DNA of 64,000 nt from the NCBI GenBank assembly GCA_029721435.1, contig CM056583.1:85885620-85949619 (forward strand). The letters are read 5' to 3'. The DNA comes from Gymnothorax reevesii (Eukaryota; Chordata; Actinopteri; Anguilliformes; Muraenidae). Below, piece after piece: positions 44,961 through 57,447 of the stretch. The position numbers and the translations under genes were made by a program. Within the stretch, counting starts at the first letter, position 1. Each line of letters starts with the position of its first letter. The notes below the pieces were generated by a model, which was given only the letters and a program-made list of their open reading frames with translations, searched no databases and was not told where the DNA came from.

Positions 44961-46768
44961 TTGGAGAGGTTACTGGTGACCATTGATGACCAACTCCACC
45001 AATATTGATAAACTCATGCTAAATTCAACAAGAAAATCATTTATTCCTTTTGAATTTCATGCGCCAAAAGTTGATCCTTGTTCAATATGTGATTATTTTA
45101 TGATTTGACAGTGCGGCATTTCGAGGGATCTGAGAGTTAAGGGGGCCACCAGGAGACCTGTCTTATTTGGCTCTGAAAGAAGAGATAATTTATAATTTCA
45201 TGCTCAGATGAAGAATATGTGTGGCCAAGGAGTGTAGGTATAATGGTCAAGGAGTATATAATGTATAGTTTTAACCACTAGCGATTTTTCAATTGGCAGT
45301 ATTATTATTAATTTTATTTTTTACAATTTCAATGCAGAATTTTCATGAAGATTTTTTATGTTTGCAGCCATTTTTCTCTACCAAAATCATGAAAGTAAAC
45401 TGAAATATGATGGAATTCTAATCCCTACAAATGTCTTAACTCAGTTGAGCCATTTCCATCCTCTCTGTGAAGCTGCAATCTTTAATTATAAAGCCCTAAA
45501 TAAGGCAACATATAACCAGGTTTGGCTTCTGCACAAAGGGGTTTCAGATTGACATACAGTGTCATGTACTGAGTGTTATTTTGCAATTCATGAAAAGAGA
45601 ATAAGCTAGCATTAAAAATGGGATATTTTCCCATTCTAATGGGGATGGAGTGACATTTGGAGGGCATTACAGAGATTACCATCCCTACACTTGGAGCTGG
45701 TAATAAATATCCATCTCAGATTGTGGAGGAAGAACAAATGCAGTGAATTCAAAAACCTTCATTACCAGCCATCTGAGGCTTTAAACAGGAGAAAGAATGG
45801 GAAACAGTATTTTGTGCTGAAAAGGGGAATTGAAAAATTCAGTATGGAACCAGAAGGTGAGCTGTCAGGGACTAGATTTATCACTGTTCCCCAAATTTTA
45901 CTGTCATCCAGCTTTATGTCCCATAAAATAATGTCAGGACACCGCAGTCTCATCTGCTCCAACCCTCTCTTCTCCTGTCTTTTCACAAGTGGAAACAACA
46001 CTGTCAGATACAAACCTCACTCAGGAGTGAACCAATATGGAAATATATTTCGTCTTGGGATAAAACTTGCCATAGAATGGAGCTGCATTCATTCAGATCT
46101 GGTAGCACTAGTTTTGTAGGAGAGAAACAGGTTCGATAGACAAGCTCTCTCAGAAATAAAGGCACGGTGCAGGTACTTGTGTATTCCTTTGTGAACAGAT
46201 GTCCCTAATGTGCCCTAAAAGAACAAAAATCTATTTGGGGAGTAATGAGTATCTTCCATGAGGAAAAAAGGTATAAATTAATTACATTGTGGCGGCTAGG
46301 GATACTATTTTATGTATCCATAAGACTAATGTTTTTACCCTTTCTGTGAGTGCTGAAACAGTTAGGCTTCACCTGGTATGCAGGTGGACATGACACTCAG
46401 GCAATTCCTGTTCCTATTTGCAGATAATTAGAACAGAGACTTGTTGACGTATTAAAATATAATATATTCCTGTCACTCAGCCGGTGCACTCAGTCTCCCA
46501 ATCCCTGCGCCATAAATACTGGGGTTCATTTAGGTGCCAAAGCCAGCATAAAACATTTGGAGTTAAAATGAATTAGGGGCCTGTTTTAAATTCCCAATCA
46601 TGCAAAGTGCTAAATAAAAACAGGAGTAATGCGATGCACTTTTAAAATGTGTGTTTATTCAATTGGAGCAGTCCAGAGTACACAAAACATTGAGGAGTAT
46701 ATATAAAATTATGGTGACAGCGACGAGGTGAAATGTAGTGTGGCAACAGAAAGCCGCAGTTCGATCTG
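44961..46768. other. no gene recognised
   Basis: Includes a 142-codon open frame at 45691-46119, the longest non-transposon plus-strand frame nearby. It begins at a non-ATG codon and shows no recognisable domain, so it is probably chance. Confidence 0.4.
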
Positions 46769-46791
46769 AGGGAGAGGGAGAGAGAGAGAGA

Positions 46792-46835
<44 letters not shown>
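46769..46835. repeat. (GA)n microsatellite
   Basis: About 67 bp of GA with two GGGA interruptions. Confidence 0.97.
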
Positions 46836-46837
<2 letters not shown>

Positions 46838-47721
46838 CGCCTGCCCTTGAGGGCAGTGCTATGACTTCAGGAGATTGAATGATATCTCCATAGGTGATGC
46901 CAGAGCTCTGCTCCAATCCATTACCTGATGTTCCCCGCTTACCTCACTCAGCACATCCCTACAACTTGGGATCCGGTGGTAAAGTCGTTGGAACCTTGAG
47001 GGCCGTCCTGATCCATAAAAAAACAAATGAGGAAAGCTTCACTCGGTCCCCGCTCATCCTGCCTCAGTCTCGTCATCTGTGCAAGAGGTTCTCTTCATAT
47101 GCCTCTGCAGTTTCTTCAGATTTAAGCTAACTGAAGAAAGTAATTTGAACGCATGGAAGATTGCACAGCGAATGGCCGAGGAGGCTTATCGTCATTGGCG
47201 GAGGTTTTTGTTGGTAATTGATCGCGCTTCCACAAAATACACTTCTTTACGGTCCGCCAAATTTATCTTATGAAAACAGTTTCAGTTCCATGCACATCCT
47301 GAATATAAGGCTTTTGATAATTAAACTGTGTTGGTAAAATGTATCTTTTCACCTGCTTCCCACCAAAATAAATTCTTTTACAACCGTTTCACTAATGTTA
47401 ATGCCCAGAGGCAGAATAAAACTCTTCGGCACAAACATTTATAGCTTGTAAAATATTATGTTTAAGGTACTGGTTTATGGGTGAGATACAGCAAATCTAA
47501 TATCACTGCAATAGTCTTTTCAATAGTTTAGGAAACTAAACTCAAGGGCACTTTCTGAGTAGAAAGAAAATTGAATGAATGCTTGCAAGTGTGACCCAAT
47601 AACAGTTTTTCCCAAGCAGAGAGATCTGTACATTTCAGGTCAGGTTCATATTTTCAGTTCACTGTATGATAGTTTATTGGCAACGATATCAGTCACAGTG
47701 AATAAATGCAGTTTTACATCA
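46836..47721. other. no gene recognised
   Basis: No protein, repeat or element signature noticed. Confidence 0.35.
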
Positions 47722-47729
47722 GTGCTGAG

Positions 47730-47996
47730 CAGGGATGGACTGGGACAAAAAAATCAACCCTGGCATTTTTGGCCCAGACTGACCCCCTATGTAATCGGTT
47801 CATTGAAAACTGTATAAACCAATGGGATTTGTCAATGGGCAATGCTGATTGGCCAGTCAGCCAGTGAGGGGCTGACTGGCTACAAAGCACTACGCCACAG
47901 AGTGCTAAAAAAAACAGTCCACCTGCTCACCAGCCCATATTGGGCATTGGCCCACCGGCACAGTGTCCAGTTTGCCTGATGGCCAGTCCCCCTCTG
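47730..47996. mobile_element. hAT-type MITE with imperfect 8-bp TSD
   Basis: 267 bp from CAGGGATGGACTGGGA to TGGCCAGTCCCCCTCTG, imperfect inverses. Flanks GTGCTGAG and ATGCTAAG agree at six of eight positions, as expected of an old 8-bp duplication. Internal GATTGGCCAGTCAGCCAG and GGGGCTGACTGGC add further pairing. Non-coding. Confidence 0.75.
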
Positions 47997-48120
47997 ATGC
48001 TAAGCATAATGTATTGATGGGTATGTATTGGGCTTATATGAACTGCTACAGCATGTGTGGGAGGAACTGTGGGATTTGTGAAGTTTTCTACAGGATTTAT
48101 GGCAGCATCATGCCTCTCAT

Positions 48121-48796
48121 CAGGCGCGTCATTAGACCTCAAAAGTCTGGGGCTAATATCCCTCCCTCTATTGAAAATAATTAGTCCTGGCTAATTCTAG
48201 ATGGTTTTTCTTTATTGACACGTTTTCCAATTCAAGAATAATCAAGTGATAATTGAAGACATGGCTTCTCTCCCCCATGAGATCTAAAAGCGACAAAATC
48301 ATAGGCTACATTCAGGACAGAAAAATAATATGACTATAATTAGGTCTAAGCACTGGCACTCGGAGACGGCATTTCAGAACTTATCAGCGAATGAAGGCAA
48401 TTTCAGCGACAAGTACGTACACCTGTTTTTGCAGCACGGTCACTCAACTCATTGTAACAAACAGACAGCTGTCTGATTGGAAAATGTGAACGGATGAAAC
48501 CGCGTACTAGTCACCAAAATTACCTTCATTTGCTGAAGAGTTCTGAAATGCCATTGAGTGCCGGTGCACAGGCCTAATTACAATCAAATTATTTTTCTGT
48601 ACTGAATGTAGCCCATTATTTTGTTGCTTTTTGATCGCATGGGGGAGAGAAGCCATGTCTTCAATTGCCACTTGATTATTCTTGAATTGGAAAGCGTGTT
48701 AATGAAGGAAACCAATCTAGAATTAGTCAGGACTAATTATTCTCAATAAAGGGAGGGATATTAGCCCCGGAATTTTCAGCTCTAATGACGCGCCTG
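48121..48796. mobile_element. 676-bp foldback element with near-identical arms, 8-bp TSD
   Basis: Almost the whole element is one inverted repeat. The left arm starts CAGGCGCGTCATTAGA; the right arm is its inverse and both contain GGGGCTAATATCCCTCCCT, CCAATTCAAGAATAATCAAG and GAAGACATGGCTTCTCTCCC. The arms meet near AGACAGCTGTCT around 48465. Flanks CCTCTCAT (48113-48120) and CCCCTCAT (48797-48804) differ at one base, fitting a hAT-type 8-bp duplication. A transcript across it would form a hairpin of roughly 330 bp. Confidence 0.92.
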
Positions 48797-49195
48797 CCCC
48801 TCATTGACAGAAGGCTTGTCCTCGGAGGCACGATAACCTTGTGTCAGAATTATGTGAGACAAAGCCAAGACCCATGGAGGGAGTGATTTGGTTGTTATGG
48901 ACTTGAATTTTGCTGCTCATTTCATGGACTGTAGGTTCCCATGTCGATAATCTGAACTTCTGGGTCAATAGTAGTTGAACTTATCCAAAAAGCTTCACTG
49001 GAGAATCGCTTTAATGATAGTGGAGGGAACTACAAGTTCAGATGACTTCCTCATCAGCTCTCCAGATAGCACCACACATTGAACTTCAGGGGCTTTTTTA
49101 TGAAACTGTACCCAGATCTGCCAACATGACATTTTTGTAGGCTGTTTTGTAGACCTGAACCTAAACCATACTGTACCCAATTCGAGCGACTGCCA

Positions 49196-49198
<3 letters not shown>

Positions 49199-49232
<34 letters not shown>
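49199..49232. repeat. (CA)n microsatellite
   Basis: About 16 CA units followed by an A-rich run. Confidence 0.96.
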
Positions 49233-49236
<4 letters not shown>

Positions 49237-49619
49237 AAAAAAAAATCAATATGTTGCAATCAAGCCCCAATTCCAATGCTTTATGGGATAGTTTGGTGGC
49301 CAAGTCGCTTCCTGTCTCGCGCAGCTGCGAGAGAAAAGTTGCGTTAGCGTAAATGGTTACAGATACTTGGCCAATATGACACCGAGTGTGAAAGCCATAT
49401 AAATTCTTCATGCATTCGGTACTTTTTCTTTGTTTGATTTTAGTGTTTATGTCGTTCGCAGTTTCTCAAGTTGAGTTGGATTGTTGTCATGCTGCTGTGC
49501 AAGCTGCACAACGGAAGTGTGGCAGTCCTGGACCTGACAGAAATGTTTTGCTTTTGTATTGGCGATCATGTGAATTCATCATCTCTCTCTCTCAAGTGCT
49601 TTTGCATTTGAGAAATCGC

Positions 49620-49663
49620 TCTTCTCTCTCTCTCTATCTCTCTATCTCTCTCTCTCTCGATCT
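49620..49663. repeat. (CT)n microsatellite with TATCT interruptions
   Basis: CT repeats with two TATCT interruptions. Confidence 0.9.
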
Positions 49664-51159
49664 CAGAAACAGTCTGTCTTTTGTAGACAACAGGAAGGCT
49701 GATGTCTTTCTTTAATATCTGAAAATTAAGAGTGAGACATTTTTTCAGCATTCAAAAGAAAAGCAGTGAACTTAATTAAGAATGGGCTGAACTATTTGTT
49801 TCATTTCCTGTCACTTCCTGCATTCATCCTCTCATGTTGTCCTTCAACCAATGTAGCTTAATGTGTGACCAATCAACTCCATTTTCTTTTATTATTTCCA
49901 ACCAAATTACAACGAATGGAAAACAACATAAAAGAGGAAGAAAACAAGCAAAGAAAATTGGAACAAGCCATTACTCTTTCAGGAAATGAGGGAATTAGAT
50001 TTGTCTGAGCAGAGTCAGACACATTCCATTAAAAAGAGACGTCAAATGTTTTTTCTGTTTTTTTTTCTGAATGCTTCTGTCGCAGCAATACACCAGATAT
50101 ACTGATGACCAAATTCACCAATCACTGCCCAATTTATATCTAATCCTATTGGACAGTGACTTCATTTCTTTAATTTTCCTGCTTTGTTCAGAAATTAACC
50201 CAGCGCTGTCATGAAAACAAATTTAATGGATCAGTCAGATGGAGGAATTATATGTGTCTTCAGTTTTCTCCTGAGAATGTGTGCAGTTTCTTGTTGGCAA
50301 GAGAACACTGCCAATTAAATAACTCTATCAGTGTGTGCAATATTCTGGTGGAAGATTATTAAAAATAGCTAAAATATACAATTAATCCTCTCAAACAGAT
50401 TTTTAAAAAATGCGTGGGCACTCACGATACTACAGAAATATATAAATGTAAAAATATAGACAGAGTGGGTGGTGTGAGTTCTTTCTTGTCTTTATTGTTG
50501 AAAGTATGCTGTAAGGTTTTATTTTTACTGTGTTGTAGCTCTTTTACTTCGCAAAGGTTTTAATCCTTTAAGGTACAGCCATCACTCTCACAAAATGTGC
50601 TCTTTGGCTTGTATCCATAGAGCCTCTTGATGAAACCCTGCAGTATATCATAAATGTGAAAACTGCCTGAGAGCTCCATGATATAACTATTTTTCTTGAC
50701 AAAAAAAAAAAACCGTTGAACTCTTTAAACTGCATGATGTAGGGAAGTGCGGTTAACTATTGCCCTGGTAGCGCTTGAGAAAGAGACTGTAAATATCAAT
50801 GGCTTATTCTGTTGAGCTGAAAGATAAATACAAACAATTCTTGGACTCCTTTACAAGTCAGTGGAGTGGAGGTGATGGCGAGGCCGTTTCACTGGGGTAA
50901 CACATGCAGCAACACATTTGAGAAAAGATATGAAATCAGCAGTTATTTCCTGTATTTCTCACGGTTTTCTACTAAGAATTTTCTCAGTGTTTTCCAATGC
51001 ACTTTATCCATTTCCACTGTGAGAAAAATAGACACTGTGTTACAGTCCCTAACATTTCACACCAATGTTCCTAATTATTCTGAGAAAACAATGAATTTTC
51101 TGCAAGATAAGTGCAATCCTATGTTTGTATAGAGAGAGTAGGTAAACCTGTTCCCAGCC

Positions 51160-51433
51160 TATTGGCTCATTAGGCCAGGGCTTCACCCCGGTTTCAGTAG
51201 CTAAAAATGAGTAGGAGTATTACTGCTCCCCCTGGATGGGATGCTAGTTTATTGAAGGTTCCTCCTCCCAGCTCTTAGGTTTCCCTGACAATTTGCTGGT
51301 GCCCAATTATATGCCCAGGTGGAGTGAGGCACTGTGCTATTCGGCACTGTGATAGTAAAGTGTGTTGCCCAAGAACACATCAACAAGGCCATGACAAGGA
51401 CTTGAACTCAAGACCACTGCGCTACCACATCCC
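51160..51433 (-). mobile_element. SINE-like element with shortened tRNA-like head
   Basis: On minus, the head reads GGTAGCGCAGTGG (A-box-like, 51414-51424) and GAGTTCAAGTCC (B-box-like, 51398-51407), followed by a body with TTGGGCAACACACTTTACTA and CACCTGGGCATATAATTGGG. The two boxes are only about 6 nt apart instead of some 30, so the anticodon arm is missing or the resemblance is fortuitous. The body words occur in known fish SINE/LINE families. No clear poly(A) tail. Confidence 0.55.
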
Positions 51434-51861
51434 CAATGTTTGTATTTCACCGAACTGGTGGCCACTTACTTAAACTACTTCTCGTTGTTGCTGAGGCGAA
51501 ATCACAACTTGGGGGGGGGGACTTGCTTGCTTACAAGAGTATTGTAAATAAAAAAAAGTCTCGTGTCCACCTTCTTATCTCAAATCCACAAAACAGTCTG
51601 CAAGTATTTGGACAGAAATATAACAGAAAAATGACTGTTTATTGGCAGGTTTCGAATAATATGAAGGAAATAACCGCTAAGTCTCTTTAACCCCGTATTC
51701 TCTATTTTCAGATCCAGTGCTACAGACAAGCAGAAGGGAAAATAAAAAAAGTGTGACTGCTTAAATACTCACACATCACAGGGTCTACAACTCACAAGTG
51801 GCCATTTTAATTAACAAAATTGACTATAATACATGTAGCACAATATTTTATTGACCACAGA
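51434..51861. other. no gene recognised
   Basis: Short spacer between the SINE-like element and the solo LTR; a G9 run lies at about 51511. Confidence 0.4.
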
Positions 51862-51866
51862 CTAGA

Positions 51867-52991
51867 TGTGACGTTGCGTTCAGGAACCACATGCAAGAGA
51901 GGGGAATCCAAAAAAACGTCTGCCTTTAATGAGATCCGGGTCAATGCAAAAAAACACAGGAATTGCCTAGCCACCAAACAAAATCCAAGAACAGAGTCGA
52001 CGAGACAGGCAGGGGTCAGAACCAGATGAGCGAAGGTACATAAACGGTAGGCAAAAAGTCGTAGTAGGTGAACAAAGCAGTGGGTCATACACAGGGAATC
52101 CAAACACAGGAATCGTGGTCATACAAAAATAGGTTGAAATCCAGGAAGACAAAACAATACAAAAAAGGGCAATGGCAAGAATCGAAGTCAGACGAAACAG
52201 TCAAAGGAAAACAATACTCAATGGCATACACGGCGCTCTGCACAAAGAAATATTGATCAACGTTCTGACAAAGTCACAACAGCAGTGAGGACTCTTAAAT
52301 AGATGGGGGGGGGGTCACATGCTACGCAGGGAACAGGTGAGCCGGATCAGACTAATTACAAAGGGAGGAACACATAAGGGAAACCCTAACCACGAAAATT
52401 GGCAAAAGCCACGACATGGACGAGAATCACACAGACAGCCTATGACATTTAAACAGCTCCGGTCAGGGAGTTCTAAGAGCACAGATAACGAGTGCAGGAG
52501 TGTAATTAAGCACGTGCGAGAGATCTCGCAGAACGCAGAGGGAGACAGGTACAGCTGAGCAAGAGGCGGAGACTAGAACAGGGCGATTGCTGAGAGGGAA
52601 TTAGTACTAATTAGTAGCGGTGCAACTTTACAGATTTAACTAGAGTGCTCGTTAGTAAGTTAGTAATATATATAAATAGATTAGTTGGGTTAGTTGACTA
52701 TGATATAAAATACACGTTAGTATTGTTAGTTATCAGAACAGTAAGACGAAGGAAGTAAACTAGAATTGAAGGAATATTATGAAACACCAGGAAACCATTG
52801 AAATCATCCAAAGCGAGTAAACACACAGACCGGGGAGACGGACTGAACCAACTGGAATACGAGACAGGGGAGACAAGTGCAATGAAACTGAAAATATACT
52901 GAACTTAAACCTGAGAATACAATAACAAAAAAGAACAAATAAAAGACAAAATCATGAACATTGAACATGAACAAAAACCATAACCACGACA
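51867..52991 (-). mobile_element. solo LTR with perfect 5-bp TSD CTAGA
   Basis: 1,125 bp. On minus, it starts TGTCGTGGTTATGG and ends GAACGCAACGTCACA, i.e. TG...CA. CTAGA lies on both sides (51862-51866 and 52992-52996). It contains a TATA-like CATCTATTTAAGAGTC near 52298 and an ATTAAA poly(A) signal near 51928, in the right order for U3-R-U5. No internal retroelement sequence flanks it, so it is the product of LTR-LTR recombination. The family is probably Ty3/Gypsy but cannot be fixed without pol. Confidence 0.88.
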
Positions 52992-52996
52992 CTAGA

Positions 52997-54819
52997 TTCT
53001 ATCCAAAAATATAACACCATAACAGAAAACATTAATTTTAATACTGGTAACTGATATGCATGCACTTTGTCAAGGAAGCTGAAAATATTATGCTGTTTAT
53101 TCTACAACATAAATTGAAATGTCATATTTCATATTCTTGAAATCCAAAAGACAGATTCTCTGCTGGTGAACGGAATGCAACATTCCATCAGAAAATAACA
53201 CATCATGACAGAAAACATCATTTTTTATCATGGTTTCTGCCATGCTTGCGTATTTATGCACAAGGAAGCGAGTTACTGACCATTCCGCTTGTGCATGGGC
53301 CTCATACAGCTTCTCTGTCACAGCTGCAAAATGCTGCCACAGTAGTGCTGCATTGGATGGGGGCTTTTCAGCCATTATCAGATGTACTGCATATCAGGAC
53401 GTTTAAAGCTGCGCAATTTTACAACATAAACCCATCCAACGGTCAATGAAATAAAACATTACAAGGTAATGTTCTGAATACTAAATTCTGTAGGCAAACA
53501 GGCAAATAGACTGAAATATTCTTTCATGTTGATATGCTGCCCTCCATGTTTCCCATAGGGATGCGAGCTGTAGAATGACCCCTCCCCTTGTCCTCCTCTT
53601 TCATGTTACAGCCTGTTATGTGATGTGCGGAAACATAAAGGGATTAGATGAAACACCTGCAGGCTTGTGGGTGACTTGGGAGGTATAACCTGCACATAAC
53701 TTGTGTTCCCAAAATAATGCTGGTTTTCCTCATTCAAAATCCTCTAATCACAAACTAACTACATTACTTAATCACAAACTAACTACATTTCTGTCTTTAA
53801 ACTGTGTGAGTAGTGAAAATGAGGGAATTATAGCTCATGCATGTGTTCTCAAAAATGTAAGGTAGCTAATTAACGCCTAAGTATGAGAAACTTACAGTCA
53901 TGTACTAATTACAGCAGGCATAGAATGTAATGCCTGTCCTAAAAGGGAATTCTACAAAAGCCATAATTACTGCTTTAACTTAATTGTCCCAGAAGTGCTG
54001 TTAGCCTCCTGAAACCCGTTAACTAGGTCAACATCCTTTCTGTACCGCCCCCTCCTCCATTTCAGACTTGCTTTTGTTTCTCAAACCTTCAATATCATTA
54101 AAAATCCTCCTGAATGTGAAATCACTAATTGCAAATTGTGAATTGTTGCTGCCCTCAAATGAACCTGATAAAGTCTATAGCAGGTAGCAGTTGGATAGAG
54201 GTATTGCAGCAATGAACTGCGAAACCTTACCTGAAATGACTGTGTAAACAGATCAGGTCTATCCTGCTCCACTGCAGAGGCCTGTTGAAGGATATGGAGT
54301 CTTTGTTCTGCATTAAGAGAAGCAGGATCTCAAAATAAAATACACCCCTGGCTGTTAGGTTGGCTCACTCAATAACGACTCAGCACCGCTATCTCGGATC
54401 GAATCTGGCCCTGCCAATGACAACAGTGGCCAGCGGCCTCATGGGGAGCCATAATTGGCTTCACACTGCTCAGGGATTTGGGTAGGATACAGTCGATTGG
54501 GTTAGTTAGCATTGAACATTGTTCAGACGCCTCCATCTGGTCATCTGGGTGCCCAGCAGTCGCTTTCTGAACAAGCGTTCGCCGGGTTTCCAATGCCCTT
54601 GTTCAGTGCTCATTAAGATTGTGGCCCAGGTGTAAAAATAAGCGGCATCTGATGGGTACGTGTTTCAGAGAACCGTAAAATGCCTGTGCTCTCCCAAGAT
54701 GGCAGCATGAGTCATATCAGCATGCTTGTACATAGCTCACTGATCACACATTACAGATCTGGGTAGGGTTGTTGATGCCAAATAAAAAAAAAAAAAAGGT
54801 GTATATTTTATATACAACT

Positions 54820-54820
<1 letters not shown>
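52997..54820. other. no gene recognised
   Basis: Ordinary AT-rich sequence. A 23-bp direct repeat (AATCACAAACTAACTACATT type) occurs at about 53755-53795. Confidence 0.4.

Positions 54821-54867
<47 letters not shown>
54821..54867. repeat. (TG)(TA)n microsatellite
   Basis: GTGTGTGT followed by about 20 TA units. Confidence 0.95.
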
Positions 54868-54870
<3 letters not shown>

Positions 54871-55589
54871 CTGAGGAATTATTTTTATCTCTGACGGGGA
54901 TAAAATATATCCCCCTCCCTTCATTGAGATTAGTGATACATCACATACTTCACCATATAAATATATAAAAATATTTTAAAGAAATATAACCGAGTGAAGC
55001 GCGTCCCTGCTGATATTTGCATAACTCTTGCCTATTTTTTGATGGTTCTGTATTTTGTTTTTTACTATTTTCTGTCAGGATAAGGGAAAAACCTGGCAGA
55101 GATCATGCAATAGTTGGCCAGGTAATTCAATGAGTGGGCAGACATCTGCACTGGTGAGTCTTCTGGCTGCAGTGGCCCTGTCACCCCTGTCTCCAGAGTA
55201 AACTGTGAGCGAGACGTCTCAACGATGAACAGGGGAAGAGATTTTCAATCATGACAGAGGGCACAATGTGTACATTTGGTGTAAAATATCTGTCGTGCTG
55301 TCTTTCAAAATGGTTATGTGCGTTTGTTTCTATTTCAGGTCAAAACTGACCGAAGGAACAAGCTTAAAGGACAGCACCTGGCTGTGTGCTTCAGTATCTC
55401 AATAAATGTACATGCCCTGGAGTTATACCCATACTGACAGGCATTAGAAATGTCTTTACCTGCGTCGCCGAAGGCAGCAGGTCTAGGAATGGCTTTTCCA
55501 CTTCCGGACCCAAACTCCGAAAAATTCTAGGAGGACAAAAATCTCCCGGGATAGTGCCAAACTCATCAAATAGAGCTGTTGAATTTTTG

Positions 55590-56720
55590 TCGTCCATTGT
55601 CCATCCGTCATTCCATCTGTCCATCCGGCTGGCTTTCCGTCCTTCCGACCGTCTGAAGTAATGAAATTATCGAGATAACTCAAAAAATAATTGGCCCAAG
55701 AAGTTGTAATTTGGTATGATGATGTATCTTGACCCAAGGCAGGTCGCTATTGAAAATGGGCGCGCTGCGTCAAAATCCAAAATGGCCGCCACCATTTTTG
55801 AAAAAACTTCCTTATCAAGATAACACGAAAAAGAAGAGTCCAAAGAATTTATAATTTGGTATGTTGATGTATCTTCACCTAAGGCAGCTTGCTTTTGAAA
55901 ACGACCGTGCTTCATCACAATCCAATATGGCCGCCGCCATTTTTGTAAAAATGACATTATCGAGATAACGCCAAAAATAAGTGTCAGAGGAAGTTCTGAT
56001 TTGGTCTGCTGATGTATCTTGACATAAGGCAGATCGCTATTGAAAAGTGGTGCGCTGCATCAAAATCCAAGATGGCTGCCGACATTTTTTAAAAACAACT
56101 TTATCCAGATAACGGCCAAAATAAGTGTCATTGGAAGTTGCTATTTAAAAAACCCACGCTGCATCAAAATCCAAGATGGCCGCCACCGTTTTCGCAAAAA
56201 CAACGTTATCGAGATGACGCGAAAAATAAGTGTCGTAGGAAGTTCTCATTTCATATGCTGATGTATCTTCACCTAAGGCAGTTCACTATTGAAAGTGGAC
56301 ACACTGCATCAAAATTCAAGATAGCCGCTGCCATTTTTGTAAAAACGACATTATCAAGATAACGTGAAAAATATGCGTCGTAGGAAGTTCTGATTTGGTA
56401 TGCTGATGTATCTTGACCTAAGGCAGGTTGCTATCGAAAATGGCCATTGAATGAAGTTCTAATTGCAGGTTGCTATTTAAAAAACCCACGCTGCATCAAA
56501 ATTCAAGATGGCCGTCACCATTTCTGACAAAAACGAAAAATAAGTGGCCTAGGAACTTTTAATTTGGTATGGTGGTACATCTTGACCTATTGCATGTTCT
56601 TATTGAAAATGATATCACAACACCAAAATCCAAGATGGCCACCAAACAACGTTATCGAGATAACGCGCAAAATAAATGACCCAAGGCAGGTCATTATTGA
56701 AGATGAGTGTGTTACGCCAA
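55590..56720. repeat. 145-bp satellite-like array with YY1-like motifs
   Basis: Units share GG(T)ATG(C)TGATGTATCTTGACC, AAGGCAGGTCGCTATTGAAA, CATCAAAATCCAAGATGGCC and TTATCGAGATAACG. The landmark GGTATG-TGATGTATCTT falls at 55713, 55858, 56003 (period 145), then 56252, 56397 and 56565, with shortened units between. About seven or eight units in all. Each carries an AAGATGGCCGCC-like word. A GTCCATCCGTC-type run (55600-55660) precedes it, as in other repeats here. Confidence 0.92.
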
Positions 56721-56750
56721 AATCCTTTCCAGTTTATCTTTTCCATATGG

Positions 56751-56797
<47 letters not shown>

Positions 56798-56840
56798 ATC
56801 ATCATCATCATCATCATCATTGTAATCATCATCATCATAA
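56751..56840. repeat. (ATCT)n then (ATC)n microsatellite
   Basis: About 11 ATCT units (56751-56796) pass directly into about nine ATC units, then interrupted ATC. Confidence 0.96.
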
Positions 56841-57061
56841 CAATTCACCATCACTCAATCAATGCAAATTTTATTTACCAAAGCATACTTCTACATAACA
56901 CCCGCACACCGACGCTGGTTCAGTGACTTTGCACTTGTTTACTAACCAAGAAAAATAAAATGTTCTGACAGGGAATGCCAAATGTGCAACGAGGCACATT
57001 ACAAAACCATGATGACACAACAAAGGGTATTAAAGGGAAACACTATAATATATTTTAAAAT

Positions 57062-57325
57062 AGTGGCAAAGCCACTGCGCCCGCTTGGCCAAAATGGAAC
57101 GCCCCATATCGGCCAAAGTATCGGTCTGATTCGGCTCAAAATCGACCTTGGTCTAGATCTTATGAGCATATATACACATATGAAATATGAAAAGGATCGG
57201 TGAAAAACCGAAGACGCTGGAGCGCAGACAAGCCAAAAGTTTTTGCACGCACACACAGCAGGCCAGCACTAAAAACCCAGAGCATAGCATAAGCCCCTTG
57301 GGCCATTTGGCCAAACGGGCTAAAA
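57062..57325 (+). repeat. non-coding repeat with GTGGCAAAGCCAC hairpin head
   Basis: Starts GTGGCAAAGCCACTGCGCCC and ends CCCCTTGGGCCATTTGGCCA then AACGGGCTAAAA. The body has TCAAAATCGACCTTGGTCTA and GAAAAGGATCGGTGAAAAAC. The hairpin head and mirrored end match the layout of other repeats here. Boundaries approximate. Confidence 0.45.
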
Positions 57326-57447
57326 AATTTAAATTTTATATGTAAATTGATATTTTTTAAGAGCTATTTATGCAGAAATAAGACAGAGTGATTATTCATT
57401 CACAAATGGGAATTTATGTAACTTTGTAAATAGTTATTTTTAATATA

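Larger units (their letters stand above)
48805..51159. other. no gene recognised; two microsatellites inside
   Basis: Contains a CA run (49199-49232) and a CT run (about 49620-49663). Otherwise AT-rich sequence with poly(A/T) tracts and no coding signature. Confidence 0.4.

Noticed and set aside
45691..46119. 142-codon open frame on plus
   Set aside because: Begins at a non-ATG codon and has no motif or neighbouring exon signal; probably chance.
56751..56840. Poly-Ile/Tyr/His coding sequence
   Set aside because: Translation of ATCT and ATC microsatellites.
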